A stretch of DNA of 64,000 bases from Bacteroidales bacterium (GTDB lineage Bacteria > Bacteroidota > Bacteroidia > Bacteroidales > P3). Of the stretch, positions 1 through 7,074 are shown one piece after another. The position numbers and the translations under genes were made by a program. Below the pieces are notes generated by a model. It did no database searches and was not told the origin of the DNA. It was given only the letters and a program-made list of their open reading frames with translations. The stretch is taken from contig JAFXAA010000007.1 of assembly GCA_017522105.1 (NCBI GenBank), forward strand, positions 21,168 through 85,167, read 5' to 3'. Numbering within the stretch: the stretch's first letter is position 1; the number at the start of each line of letters is the position of its first letter.

Positions 1-309
1 ATCGGGAGAGAACTTGGCGACGACGGCGCTAAGGTTGCGGTGTGCCGAGAATGGCAGTATGCTTGTATCGTCGTCCCATCGCGCGTTGCCTATGAACTGG
101 CCGAGAATATAGATGTTGCCCTCGCTGTCTATAGCCGAGCCGAATATCTCGTTGGCGGCGGCTCCGTCCTCGTAATCGGGGCCATAGTAGGACTTCACCC
201 AGTCGAAACTGCCGCCGGACGTGGTGCCGGCCTGGCCAGCAACGGTGTTTAAGTTGGCGGTGATTGCCATCAGCGCGAGGAGCGCAAAAGAGAGGGCTTT
301 CTTTGTCAT
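1..309 (-). CDS. Secreted repeat protein, N-terminal part (runs off window)
   Basis: The frame opens with ATG at 309 and continues off the left edge, giving 103 codons. It begins MTKKALSFALLALMAITANL, a signal peptide with a hydrophobic core. The mature part carries stretches such as 'AIDSEGNIYILGQF' and 'VVAKFSPD', which resemble SBBP-type beta-propeller repeats found in Bacteroidota exported proteins (seen motif, family inferred). Proteins of this kind often end in a type IX secretion signal, and porQ is in this window, but the C-terminus is not visible here. The exact family and function stay open. Confidence 0.6.
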   Translation of the reverse strand, partial: MTKKALSFALLALMAITANLNTVAGQAGTTSGGSFDWVKSYYGPDYEDGAAANEIFGSAIDSEGNIYILGQFIGNARWDDDTSILPFSAHRNLSAVVAKFSPD

Positions 310-589
310 TGTTGTGGTGTTAAATGGTTATTTATCCGTTTTCATGAGGGCCTTTTGGGGGGCTTCCTATATATATGACGAGGAAGTGCCGTTTTTGTAA
401 CATTTTTTAACATTATTTATGTTTTTTTTTTACTCCAATGCCCCCCCCCTGTCGAAACATCGCCGTGGTGTGCCGTCGGCTCGGCCGACAAGGATTATAG
501 AAGAATCGAAGAAAGGAGAAAGAAGAAGCCCCACAGGGGTCCCTGCGGGGCTATTATATTATTCAGCAGGCAGGTTGCCTGCTGACCAG
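310..589. other. Intergenic region, 280 bp
   Basis: No convincing reading frame is present. The left part is an AT-rich upstream region for the gene starting at 309. The right part holds two hairpins (527-552 and 563-585) that follow the stop codon of the minus-strand gene at 590. Confidence 0.6.
527..585 (-). terminator. Double hairpin after the deoxyhypusine-synthase-like gene
   Basis: 563-585 is a perfect 10-bp stem (TCAGCAGGCA / TGCCTGCTGA, 3-nt loop), starting 5 nt after the stop codon. 527-552 is a second, nested palindrome (AGCCCC-CAGGG / CCCTG-GGGGCT) followed on the minus strand by a pyrimidine-rich tract. Together they probably end the transcript. The second resembles the small GGGG palindromes at 3481-3550. 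Confidence 0.6.
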
Positions 590-1627
590 CTATTTCTGCC
601 AGAGCTTCTGCCAGTTTTTGTATTCGCGCTGTTTCCAGGCGCCGTTGTGGTAGGCGTAGCTGACGATGGCAGGGATGACGGTGGTGCCTTCGGCATAGAC
701 CATCTGCTGCAGTTCCTCGCTCACCTTGCCCCAGCTGCCGGCCTCGAGGAGGGTGCTGGAGGAGCAGGCGCCGTCGCGGACGTCGGCCACGGTGATCTGG
801 ATTGCATATTTGTGCATGGGAACCTCTTTTCCAAGTATTTCAGCGCACACAACTGTGTCTTGAGCAAAATTCTTGGGGGTGCCGCCGCCGACCATGAAGA
901 GGCCGCTCTCGGGGCAGTTCATCTTGATCTCGGTGAGCTCGAGGAAGTCGGCCACGCTGTCGATGCTGACGTAGGGCTTGCCCTCGTGACGACGGATCCA
1001 CTGGTGCTTGCCGATGCCGAAGCCGGCGCTGCTGTCGCTGAAGGCGGGGCAGAAGATAGGCACGCCACACTCGTAGCAGGTCTGGATGAGGGAGTCTTTC
1101 TTCACACCGTGACCCTCGGCGAGCCATTTGCCCACGTTGTAGAGGAACTCGCGGCTGCTGTAGGGACGCGGCTCGAGGAGGTCGGCCACGTCGCAGGTAG
1201 CCTGGTCGCAGGCCTGCAGCTCTTCCTCGTCGATGAAGGTGTCGTAGATGCGGTCGATGTAGAGCTCGCGGAGCTTGGTGTCGGGGATGACGTTCTCCTT
1301 GGTGCCGATGTAGTGCTTGTAGCCCAGGGCCTCGAAGAGGTCCATGTCGATGATGCTGGCGCCGGTGCTGACCACGGCGTCAATCATCTTGTTGCGCACC
1401 ATGTCGACATACACCTGCATGCAGCCGGCGGCGGAGGTGGAGCCGGCGATGGTGAGGATGTTGGTGCAGTCCTTCTCGGCCAGCATCTGGCAGAGGATGT
1501 CGGCGGCGCGGGCGGTGTCGCGGCTGGTGAAGCTCATGTGGCGCATGGCGTCAATAAGCTCGGTGCTGTCGTACTTCTTGATGTCAATGTGCTTGACGGT
1601 TTCTTTCAGGAGGTCTTTTTTTTCCAT
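590..1627 (-). CDS. Deoxyhypusine synthase family protein
   Basis: The 345-residue protein belongs to the deoxyhypusine synthase fold, which transfers the aminobutyl group of spermidine using NAD. 'GSWGK' at 297-301 matches the segment that carries the catalytic lysine of eukaryotic deoxyhypusine synthase, so K301 is the likely nucleophile. Further family-like segments are 'VSTGASIIDMDLFEALGYKHYIG' around 86-108 (shown here only as a landmark in two parts: STGASIID and LFEALGYKHYIG) and 'GGGTPKNF' at 247-254. Bacteria lack eIF5A, so such homologues are thought to make homospermidine or another polyamine, or to modify an unknown target. aguA and aguB elsewhere in the window supply putrescine. 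The gene lies downstream of dnaB on the same strand with a 132-bp gap containing a small GGGAG/CTCCC palindrome near 1673-1695. Confidence 0.85.
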   Translation of the reverse strand: MEKKDLLKETVKHIDIKKYDSTELIDAMRHMSFTSRDTARAADILCQMLAEKDCTNILTIAGSTSAAGCMQVYVDMVRNKMIDAVVSTGASIIDMDLFEALGYKHYIGTKENVIPDTKLRELYIDRIYDTFIDEEELQACDQATCDVADLLEPRPYSSREFLYNVGKWLAEGHGVKKDSLIQTCYECGVPIFCPAFSDSSAGFGIGKHQWIRRHEGKPYVSIDSVADFLELTEIKMNCPESGLFMVGGGTPKNFAQDTVVCAEILGKEVPMHKYAIQITVADVRDGACSSSTLLEAGSWGKVSEELQQMVYAEGTTVIPAIVSYAYHNGAWKQREYKNWQKLWQK

Positions 1628-1759
1628 TTGTTGAATGTTTTAAATGATTATTAAAGCTTCAGCGGGCACGCACGTGGGAGACTCCCTGCCTGAAATTGAT
1701 TATCTGTTGTATAACGCGATGTGTTCGTTTTTATTGTGCCGACGTGGCAGAAAAAAGTA

Positions 1760-3289
1760 TCAGAACGGCACGTCGCCGTCGCCCTCGGGGGGCAAGTCTT
1801 CGTTCATCTTGCTGTCGATGATCATGGTGCCGCCGCCGTCGAAGCCCGTGTTGGGGCCCATGCCCGCCATGGCGCCGCCGAAGTCGCTGTCGGTGGGCGG
1901 GTTCTCGAAGCGTGCGAACTCCTTGACAAAGCGCAGGCGCACCTCCCCGACCCCGCCGCTGCGGTGCTTGGCAATCAGCAGGTCGGCCATGCCTATGGTG
2001 GAGCCGTGGTCGTCCTCCATGATGTTGTAGTACTCGGGGCGGTAGATGAACATCACGATGTCGGCGTCCTGCTCTATGGCGCCCGACTCGCGCAGGTCGC
2101 TCAGCTGCGGCTTGTTGCCTACGCGGTTCTCCACGGCGCGGCTCAGCTGCGACATGGCCAGCACCGGTATGTTCAGTTCCTTGCTGAGGGCTTTGAGCTG
2201 GCGGCTGATCATCGAGATCTCCTGCTCGCGGTTGCCGTTGCGGTTCTCGGCGGTGCCGCTCTGCATGAGCTGCAGGTAGTCGATGAAGATCATCTGTATG
2301 TCGTAGCGCTGCTTGAGGCGGCGCGCCTTGGCGCGGAGCTCGAAGATGGTGAGCGAGGGGGTGTCGTCTATCAGTATGCGGTTGGAGGCCTCGTGCAGGC
2401 GCTGTGCACCGCTCTTGAGTTGCTCTTTCTCGTAGGGCTCCAGGCGGCCCTTCTTGAGCTTGTCGCCCGTCAGGCGCGCCTCGCTCGAGAGCAGGCGCAT
2501 GGCCAGCTCCTGGCCGCTCATCTCGAGGGAGAAGAAGGCCACGGGCTTCTTGAAGTCCACGGCCATGTTGCGCGCCATGCTCAGTGCGCAGGCCGTCTTA
2601 CCCATGGCCGGGCGTGCGGCGAGGATGATGAGGGTGCCGGGCTGGAAGCCCGCCGTCATGCGGTCGAGCCCCATGAAGCCGCTCTCCAGGCCGCTCAGGC
2701 CGTCCTCCTTCTGCCCCGCCTCGCTGATCTGGTCCATGGCCATCCCAACGAAGTCGCCCAGCGGCTTGTAGTCGGAGCGGAAGTTCTTGTCGTTGATGTC
2801 CATCAGGTGCTGCTCGGTCTGGTCGAGCAGGTTGACGACGTCGGTGGTCTCGTCGTAGGCCTTCTTGATGGTCTCGGTGCTGATGCGTATCATCTCGCGC
2901 TGGATGAATTTCTCGCTGAGCACGCGTATGTGGTACTCTATGTGTGCCGCGGAGACGACGTTCTCCGTCAGCTTGCTGACGCCATAGGCGCCGCCGGCCA
3001 ACTCCAGCTCGCCGTCGAGACGCAGGCGCTCCACCACGGTGAGCAGGTCCACGGGCTGGCTCTGCTCGAAGAGCTTGCGGATGGCGCGGAACACAGCCTG
3101 ATGCTCAGGCTTGTAGAAATACTCCTCGTGCAGCGTCTCTATAGCGTTGATGAGCGCCGCCTGGTCGAGCATCAGCGCCCCGAGCACCCCCTCCTCCAGG
3201 GCCAGAGCCTGCGGCGGAGTGTTGCTGTTGAGGGCAAAGGCCTGCTCGTATGTCATTCTGTTAGTACGTCTTGCGTCGGTTACAGGCAT
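1760..3289 (-). CDS. dnaB: Replicative DNA helicase DnaB
   Basis: The 509-residue product is the replicative hexameric helicase that unwinds DNA at the fork. The N-terminal helical domain covers about 25-130 ('LEEGVLGALMLD' near 31-42). The RecA-like domain has Walker A ARPAMGKT at 225-232, Walker B IFIDYLQL at 334-341, and 'SDLRESGAIEQDADIV' at 397-412. Length is slightly above the usual 450-500 because of a Gly/Pro/Asp-rich tail. That tail ends DGDVPF, which looks like the acidic tip of single-strand binding proteins. A promoter box TACTTTTG (minus) lies at 3314-3321, just upstream. The gene diverges from the DUF3127 gene across element A of the 11-bp-module hairpins. Confidence 0.97.
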   Translation of the reverse strand: MPVTDARRTNRMTYEQAFALNSNTPPQALALEEGVLGALMLDQAALINAIETLHEEYFYKPEHQAVFRAIRKLFEQSQPVDLLTVVERLRLDGELELAGGAYGVSKLTENVVSAAHIEYHIRVLSEKFIQREMIRISTETIKKAYDETTDVVNLLDQTEQHLMDINDKNFRSDYKPLGDFVGMAMDQISEAGQKEDGLSGLESGFMGLDRMTAGFQPGTLIILAARPAMGKTACALSMARNMAVDFKKPVAFFSLEMSGQELAMRLLSSEARLTGDKLKKGRLEPYEKEQLKSGAQRLHEASNRILIDDTPSLTIFELRAKARRLKQRYDIQMIFIDYLQLMQSGTAENRNGNREQEISMISRQLKALSKELNIPVLAMSQLSRAVENRVGNKPQLSDLRESGAIEQDADIVMFIYRPEYYNIMEDDHGSTIGMADLLIAKHRSGGVGEVRLRFVKEFARFENPPTDSDFGGAMAGMGPNTGFDGGGTMIIDSKMNEDLPPEGDGDVPF

Positions 3290-3313
3290 TTTGTTCGGTC
3301 GTTTTTGGAACTA

Positions 3314-3321
3314 CAAAAGTA
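3314..3321 (-). promoter_or_regulatory. Promoter -7 box of dnaB
   Basis: TACTTTTG on the minus strand fits TAnnTTTG and lies about 25 nt before the dnaB ATG. No clear -33 TTTG at 19-21 nt was found. Confidence 0.5.
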
Positions 3322-3367
3322 CACAAAAAAGCCGACATGACGGAAAAAAATATCAACAGCGTGGTAT

Positions 3368-3451
3368 GGTTGTCGGAGTGGCTATCGGAGTGGTTATCGG
3401 TTATGGGTTATTGGTTATTGATTTGTTATCGGTTATATGTTATTGGTTATC
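3368..3451. repeat. Degenerate GGTTATYGG word repeat
   Basis: Starts with a 12-bp period (GGTTGTCGGAGT, GGCTATCGGAGT, GGTTATCGG...) and passes into shorter GGTTATTGGTTATTG words. The same word recurs in the short gap before the 5998 gene (5968-5987). A complementary piece, TAACCATTATCC, follows near 3463. Confidence 0.7.
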
Positions 3452-3480
3452 GTGCCATCAACTTAACCATTATCCACCAG

Positions 3481-3550
3481 AACCCCGTCAGGGGTTACAT
3501 CTTAATAGCCAATGTGTTACGTATAACCATACAGACCCCTGTAGGGGTTC
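3481..3550. repeat. Pair of small GGGG palindromes
   Basis: AACCCC-gtca-GGGGTT at 3481-3496 and ACCCCT-gt-AGGGGT at 3536-3549 are 40 nt apart and of the same design, each followed by a CAT-type trinucleotide. They look like members of one dispersed small palindrome family; function unknown. Confidence 0.5.
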
Positions 3551-3586
3551 CATCCCCCTCGGCGGCCAGCCGCATCATCTACGGCC

Positions 3587-3699
3587 CCCCTACGGACCCG
3601 GTACGGCCGTTCTTCAGTAGTTCTTCAGTAGTTCTTCAGTGTTTGACTGAAGAACTACTGAAGAACTACTGAAGAACGGCCGTAGGGACTCCGTAGGGG
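3587..3699. repeat. 11-bp-module hairpin, element A (reverse orientation)
   Basis: Left arm 3587-3640 reads in exact 11-bp steps: CCCCTACGGAC, CCGGTACGGCC, GTTCTTCAGTA, GTTCTTCAGTA, GTTCTTCAGT. The loop is GTTTG (3641-3645). The right arm 3646-3699 is ACTGAAGAAC, TACTGAAGAAC, TACTGAAGAAC, GGCCGTAGGGA, CTCCGTAGGGG. The inner 37 bp of the two arms (3604-3640 with 3646-3682) pair perfectly; mismatches are confined to the two outer modules. The loop is the complement of the CAAAC loop in elements C and D, so this copy is inverted relative to them. It lies between, and outside of, two divergent promoters. Confidence 0.9.
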
Positions 3700-3801
3700 C
3701 TCCGGTGGGGCGGCGGTGCAACCAAGGCCCCCGACCGCGGGGGATGCGCCTGGCGGCTGGGGCGGAAAGGGAGGCTGCCGGAAGGGTGTTCAAAAAAATA
3801 T

Positions 3802-3832
3802 TTTGCCATGTCGCAAAAAGGTAGTATCTTTG
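3802..3832 (+). promoter_or_regulatory. Promoter of the DUF3127 gene
   Basis: TTTG at 3802-3805, a 19-nt spacer and TATCTTTG at 3825-3832 match the Bacteroidota primary sigma consensus. Confidence 0.8.
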
Positions 3833-3898
3833 TGCTTTTGAAACAGGTGCCCACACCTGTGGCAATATATTGAATATTAACAAAAACAACGCAATACT

Positions 3899-4348
3899 AT
3901 GGAAATTATAGGCAAGTTAATCCAGATTTTGCCCGAAGTACAGGGCGAGTCGGCCCGCGGCCCGTGGGTGCGCGGCGGCTTTGTTATCGAGACCGGCGAC
4001 GACTATCCGCGCAAGGTGGCCTTCACGGCCTTCGGCGAGGAGCGCGTGGCCATGGCCAAGAATGTGCCGATGGGCTCGATGGTGCAGGTGACCTTCACGC
4101 CTGAGAGCCGCGAGTTCAACGAGCGCTGGTACACCGACCTGCGCTGCTCGCGCATACAGCCTTTCGTGCCGGGCCAGATGCCCGCCGCCCCGGCAGGCAA
4201 CTATGCCTGGAACCCGCAGCCCGGCGCAGCCCCCGCGGCGCAGCCGCAGGCCCAGCCCGCACAGCAGGCAGCCCCGCAGCAGCCGGCACAGGGCTTCGCA
4301 CAGCCGCCGGTGATGCAGCCGAACGGCGAGGACGACCTGCCGTTCTAA
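3899..4348 (+). CDS. DUF3127 protein with SSB-like acidic tip
   Basis: The 149-residue protein starts 'MEIIGKLIQILPEVQGES' and carries 'FVIETGDDYPRK' and 'SREFNERWYTDLR', which mark the DUF3127 family, an OB-fold-like family common in Bacteroidota. A Pro/Gln/Ala-rich linker (about 93-140) leads to the tail GEDDLPF, the same acidic-aromatic tip that single-strand binding proteins use to recruit partners. A role in DNA binding or repair is therefore likely but inferred. It is not canonical Ssb, whose core motifs are missing. The next gene (5-FCL) follows after 23 nt. Its neighbour across the divergent gap, DnaB, ends in a similar DVPF tip. Confidence 0.85.
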   Translation: MEIIGKLIQILPEVQGESARGPWVRGGFVIETGDDYPRKVAFTAFGEERVAMAKNVPMGSMVQVTFTPESREFNERWYTDLRCSRIQPFVPGQMPAAPAGNYAWNPQPGAAPAAQPQAQPAQQAAPQQPAQGFAQPPVMQPNGEDDLPF

Positions 4349-4371
4349 AAGTGTAAAGCGGAGAAAGAAAC

Positions 4372-4911
4372 GTGGAAAGCAAGGCAGAGACAAGGAAGCG
4401 GATGCGCGAGCTGAAGCGCGCCGTGCCCATGGAGGAGAAGCTGCGGCGCAGCGAGGCCGTCATGCGGCGCGTGGAGGAGCTCGCGGAGTTCCGCCGGGCC
4501 AAGGTGGTGCTGCTCTACTGGTCGATGGCCGACGAGGTGCAGACGCACGCCTTCGTGGAGCGGTGGTACAGGGAGAAGACCCTGCTGCTGCCCTGCGTGC
4601 GGGGCGACGACCTGGTGCTGCGGCGGTACACGGGACCGGAGTGCATGGTCAGCGGCGAGCAGTTCGGCATAGGCGAACCCACGGGACCGGAGTGGACAGA
4701 CCTCGGCGCCGTGGAGCTCATCGTGGTGCCCGGCGTGGCCTTCGACAGCGAGGGCAACCGCATGGGCCGCGGCCGCGGCTTCTACGACCGCCTGCTGAAG
4801 AGCACCCCGCGTGCCGCGAAGGTGGGCGTGGCCTACGACTTCCAGATGCTGGACCACATAGCCACCGAGCCGCACGACGTGAGGATGGACCGAGTGATAA
4901 CAGAAAGCTGA
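4372..4911 (+). CDS. 5-formyltetrahydrofolate cyclo-ligase
   Basis: The 179-residue protein converts 5-formyl-THF to 5,10-methenyl-THF with ATP. The family signature VPGVAFDSEGNRMGRGRG is at 119-136, followed by FYDR, and basic residues for ATP binding are at the N-terminus (KAETRKRMRELKR). The start is GTG at 4372 with a purine-rich stretch (GGAGAAAG) upstream; there is no suitable ATG. Length is typical. The stop codon lies inside the AGCTGTAAG repeat that fills the gap to the next gene. Confidence 0.93.
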   Translation: MESKAETRKRMRELKRAVPMEEKLRRSEAVMRRVEELAEFRRAKVVLLYWSMADEVQTHAFVERWYREKTLLLPCVRGDDLVLRRYTGPECMVSGEQFGIGEPTGPEWTDLGAVELIVVPGVAFDSEGNRMGRGRGFYDRLLKSTPRAAKVGVAYDFQMLDHIATEPHDVRMDRVITES

Positions 4912-4979
4912 GAGCTGTAAGCTGTAAGTTTTAAGTGGCTGGCGCCACACTAACAGCTTAAAACTTAAAGCTTAAAACT
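4905..4979. repeat. Inverted word repeat AGCTGTA / AGCTTAAAACTTAA
   Basis: The block consists of 7-bp words (AGCTGTA, AGCTGTA, AGTTTTA) followed by their partial complements. AAGTTTTAAG (4926-4935) pairs with CTTAAAACTT (4957-4966), with GTGGC/GCCAC near the tip. It fills nearly the whole gap between the 5-FCL and tail-anchored protein genes and covers the 5-FCL stop codon. Confidence 0.75.
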
Positions 4980-4992
4980 AACACCAGAGACA

Positions 4993-5532
4993 ATGCCGAT
5001 GTTCTACACCCCCAAGCCGCGGCAGTTCCACTACCAGCCGCGATTCTACGACCCCGAGAAGGAACGCTGGGAGGCCCTGAAGCAGAAGTACGCCGACGAG
5101 CGCGCCCTGCGCGAAGCCCTTGAGGAGGCGGAAAGCGAAGAGCGGAAAGTGGAAAGCGGAGAGTGGAAAGTGGAAAGCGGAGAGCGGAAAGCGGAAAGCG
5201 GGAAGCAGGATGCCGACCTGGAGTACTTCCAGCGCCGTGTGCGCGAGCTGGACCGCCAGGAGAAGCACCGGGGACTGACATGGAAGGACATGTTCCGCAA
5301 ACGCGAGATGCCCAAGTTCCGCTACCAGCCGCGCTTCCAGAACACGGAGAGCGCGGCGGAGGGCGGCGAACAGGGCGTCGGCGAGCACTTGGCGGAGTTC
5401 AAGAAGCGCGGCGTGAAGATAAAGCGGCGCTTCGACGTCACCGGCTCTGACGACCTGGAGCCCGTGCCCGCCGGACGCATCATGCTCTACGCCCTGCTGG
5501 TGTGCATGCTGCTGTATTGGATACTGTTCTGA
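4993..5532 (+). CDS. Tail-anchored hypothetical protein with in-frame repeat
   Basis: The 179-residue protein opens with 'MFYTPKPRQFHYQPRFYDPE' from its second possible methionine, a form I recognise from uncharacterised Bacteroidales proteins, and repeats part of it later ('KFRYQPRFQN'). It is rich in charged residues and ends with one transmembrane segment (about 160-178, 'IMLYALLVCMLLYWILF'), so it is probably anchored by its C-terminus with the bulk in the cytoplasm. Codons 47-73 hold a repeated ERKVESGEW-like stretch encoded by GGAAAGTGGAAAGCGG words, which looks like a repeat inserted in frame. Starts at 4993 and 4999 are both possible. Function unknown; it sits between folate and pantothenate genes. 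Confidence 0.75.
   Translation: MPMFYTPKPRQFHYQPRFYDPEKERWEALKQKYADERALREALEEAESEERKVESGEWKVESGERKAESGKQDADLEYFQRRVRELDRQEKHRGLTWKDMFRKREMPKFRYQPRFQNTESAAEGGEQGVGEHLAEFKKRGVKIKRRFDVTGSDDLEPVPAGRIMLYALLVCMLLYWILF
5133..5210. repeat. In-frame GGAAAGTGGAAAGCGG word repeat inside a CDS
   Basis: About ten-bp words (GGAAAGCGGA, GAGTGGAAAG, TGGAAAGCGG, AGAGCGGAAA) repeat without a stop codon in the coding frame. Related words appear between the DUF3127 and 5-FCL genes (4351-4380) and at the start of porQ (30225-30300). Confidence 0.75.
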
Positions 5533-5534
5533 AC

Positions 5535-5617
5535 TGTAAGCTGTGAGCTGTAAGCTGTAAGCACTTGCACAGGCCGTAGCGGCCACTTAAAACTTACAGC
5601 TTAATACTTAAAACTAA
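5535..5617. repeat. Second AGCTGTAAG inverted word repeat
   Basis: Tandem AGCTGTAAG/AGCTGTGAG words are followed by GGCCGTAGCGGCC and then complements CTTAAAACTTACAGCTTAA. It is the same word as 4905-4979 and again fills the gap between two consecutive plus-strand genes. Confidence 0.75.
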
Positions 5618-5622
5618 GAAAG

Positions 5623-5964
5623 ATGTTTATTGAAGTACTGAAATCGAAGATACACCGCGTGACGGTGACGGAGGCCGACCTGGACTACATAGGGTCAATC
5701 ACCATCGACGAAGCGCTGATGGAGGCCGCCGGCATCATCGAGAACCAGAAGGTGGAGATATACAACATCAGCAACGGCGAGCGCCTGGCCACCTACGCCA
5801 TCCGCGGCGAGCGCGGCACGGGGGTGATAGGCATCAACGGCGCCGCGGCCCGCAAGGCCGGAGTGGGCGACCTGCTCATCATCGCCGCCTACGCACAGAT
5901 GACGCCAGAGGAGGCACGCGAGTGGCACCCCACCGTGATTTTCCCGAAAGACAACAGGCTGTAG
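5623..5964 (+). CDS. panD: Aspartate 1-decarboxylase precursor
   Basis: The 113-residue pyruvoyl enzyme makes beta-alanine for pantothenate and CoA. The self-cleavage site is G24-S25 in 'YIGSITID', exactly where the family has it, and the residues '[19 protein letters not shown]' around 77-95 shape the active site. '[10 protein letters not shown]' near the start is also typical. Full length, with no sign of damage. It is followed by a 33-bp gap containing GGTTATTGGTTAT words. Confidence 0.96.
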   Translation: MFIEVLKSKIHRVTVTEADLDYIGSITIDEALMEAAGIIENQKVEIYNISNGERLATYAIRGERGTGVIGINGAAARKAGVGDLLIIAAYAQMTPEEAREWHPTVIFPKDNRL

Positions 5965-5997
5965 ATGTTATAGGTTATTGGTTATAGATTAAAGGGT

Positions 5998-7041
5998 ATG
6001 GGTGGCATGACGGCAAAGAAGGAGAAGGGCACCGGCGTGACGCGCGGCGGCGTGCTGAGGCTCATCGTGTTCCTCGGCATAGGCTTCTTCTTCATCTACT
6101 GGTTCCTGCTCAAGCTCGACGCAGGGCAGAAGGCCGCCATCTGGGCTTCGTTCACCGGTGCCAACTACTGGTGGGTGGCGGCGACGATGGTGTGCAGCCT
6201 GCTGAGCCACCTGGTGCGCGCCCTGCGCTGGCGCCTGCTCTTCGAGCCCATGGGGCATGTGCCCTCGGTGAGCCACACCTTCGGTTCGGTGGTGGTGGCC
6301 TACATGGGCAACCTGGCCTTCCCGCGGGCGGGCGAGGTGATGCGCTGCGCCACCTTGCGCACCAGCGAGGGCATAGCCATGGAGAAGTCGCTGGGCACGG
6401 TGGTCACCGAACGCATCATCGACGCGCTGGCTTTCGCACTGGTGGTGGTCATAGGCCTGCTGGCCATGTTCGGCAAGGCCAAGGACTGGCTCTACGACAC
6501 CCTGACAGAGCGCTTCAGCAACTTGCCCAACATGGCTATGATTGTAGGCGCCCTGGCGGCGCTGGCCGTGCTGGCGCTGCTCTTCTACAAGCTCTTCTGG
6601 AAGAAGCTGCTGCACATAGCGTTCTTCAAGAAGATTGACGACTTGGTGCGCAACATGGTCGGCGGGGTGAAGAGCATCCTGCACCTCGGGCCGCGGGCCA
6701 CGGCGCTCTTCGTCGTCTACAGTGTGGTCATCTACACGCTCTACATCATGGGAGGGCTGATAATCTTCCAGGCGCTGCCCGAGACACAGTGGCTGGGCTT
6801 CCGCGCCGCCTTCGTGGTGTACCTCTTCGGCTCGGTGGGCATGACCTTCTCGCAGGGCGGCATCGGCGTATACCCTGTGCTGGTGCAGCTGGCGCTGGAC
6901 ATCTACGGCATCCCCATGGAGGTGGGCACCGCCTGCGGATGGCTCCTGTGGGGCTCGCAGCAGGCCGTGGTGCTCGCAGTGGGCGCCGCCTACATGGTGT
7001 ACTTCAGCGTGGTGAAGAAGACACACAAAAAAGAGGCATAA
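5998..7041 (+). CDS. LPG-synthase-type membrane protein (UPF0104 / LPG_synthase_TM)
   Basis: The 347-residue integral membrane protein has about eight hydrophobic segments and 'SHLVRALRWRLLFEPMG' near 62-78 plus 'MGNLAFPRAGEVMRCA' near 103-118, both hallmarks of the flippase-like domain of lysyl-phosphatidylglycerol synthases. The soluble aminoacyl transferase (DUF2156) domain is absent here. Stand-alone forms are thought to move or handle lipids, but substrates are unknown. A separate DUF2156 gene lies at 52186-53163. Starts at 5998 and 6007 are both possible; the first is used. Confidence 0.85.
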   Translation: MGGMTAKKEKGTGVTRGGVLRLIVFLGIGFFFIYWFLLKLDAGQKAAIWASFTGANYWWVAATMVCSLLSHLVRALRWRLLFEPMGHVPSVSHTFGSVVVAYMGNLAFPRAGEVMRCATLRTSEGIAMEKSLGTVVTERIIDALAFALVVVIGLLAMFGKAKDWLYDTLTERFSNLPNMAMIVGALAALAVLALLFYKLFWKKLLHIAFFKKIDDLVRNMVGGVKSILHLGPRATALFVVYSVVIYTLYIMGGLIIFQALPETQWLGFRAAFVVYLFGSVGMTFSQGGIGVYPVLVQLALDIYGIPMEVGTACGWLLWGSQQAVVLAVGAAYMVYFSVVKKTHKKEA

Positions 7042-7074
7042 TAAATAGTATCAACATATCAACGTATCAAGATT

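Larger units (their letters stand above)
3290..3898. other. Divergent intergenic region dnaB / DUF3127 (609 bp)
   Basis: No supported gene. Reading from left: the dnaB promoter; a degenerate repeat of GGTTAT words (3368-3451); two small palindromes, AACCCC-gtca-GGGGTT (3481-3496) and ACCCCT-gt-AGGGGT (3536-3549); the long hairpin A (3587-3699); and the promoter of the DUF3127 gene (3802-3832). Short frames here are repeat-derived and were not accepted. Confidence 0.8.

Noticed and set aside
419-1654. A 411-residue plus-strand protein
   Set aside because: It is the complement of the deoxyhypusine-synthase-like gene, which has clear homology and a terminator.
1673-1695. Riboswitch before the deoxyhypusine-synthase-like gene
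   Set aside because: Only a short GGGAG/CTCCC palindrome is present; no known aptamer core can be seen.
3604-3682. Element A as an ordinary intrinsic terminator
   Set aside because: It lies between the starts of two divergent genes, has no U-tract, and belongs to a repeated family.
3899-4348. Canonical single-strand binding protein (ssb)
   Set aside because: Only the acidic tail is SSB-like; the body matches DUF3127, not the Ssb OB fold.
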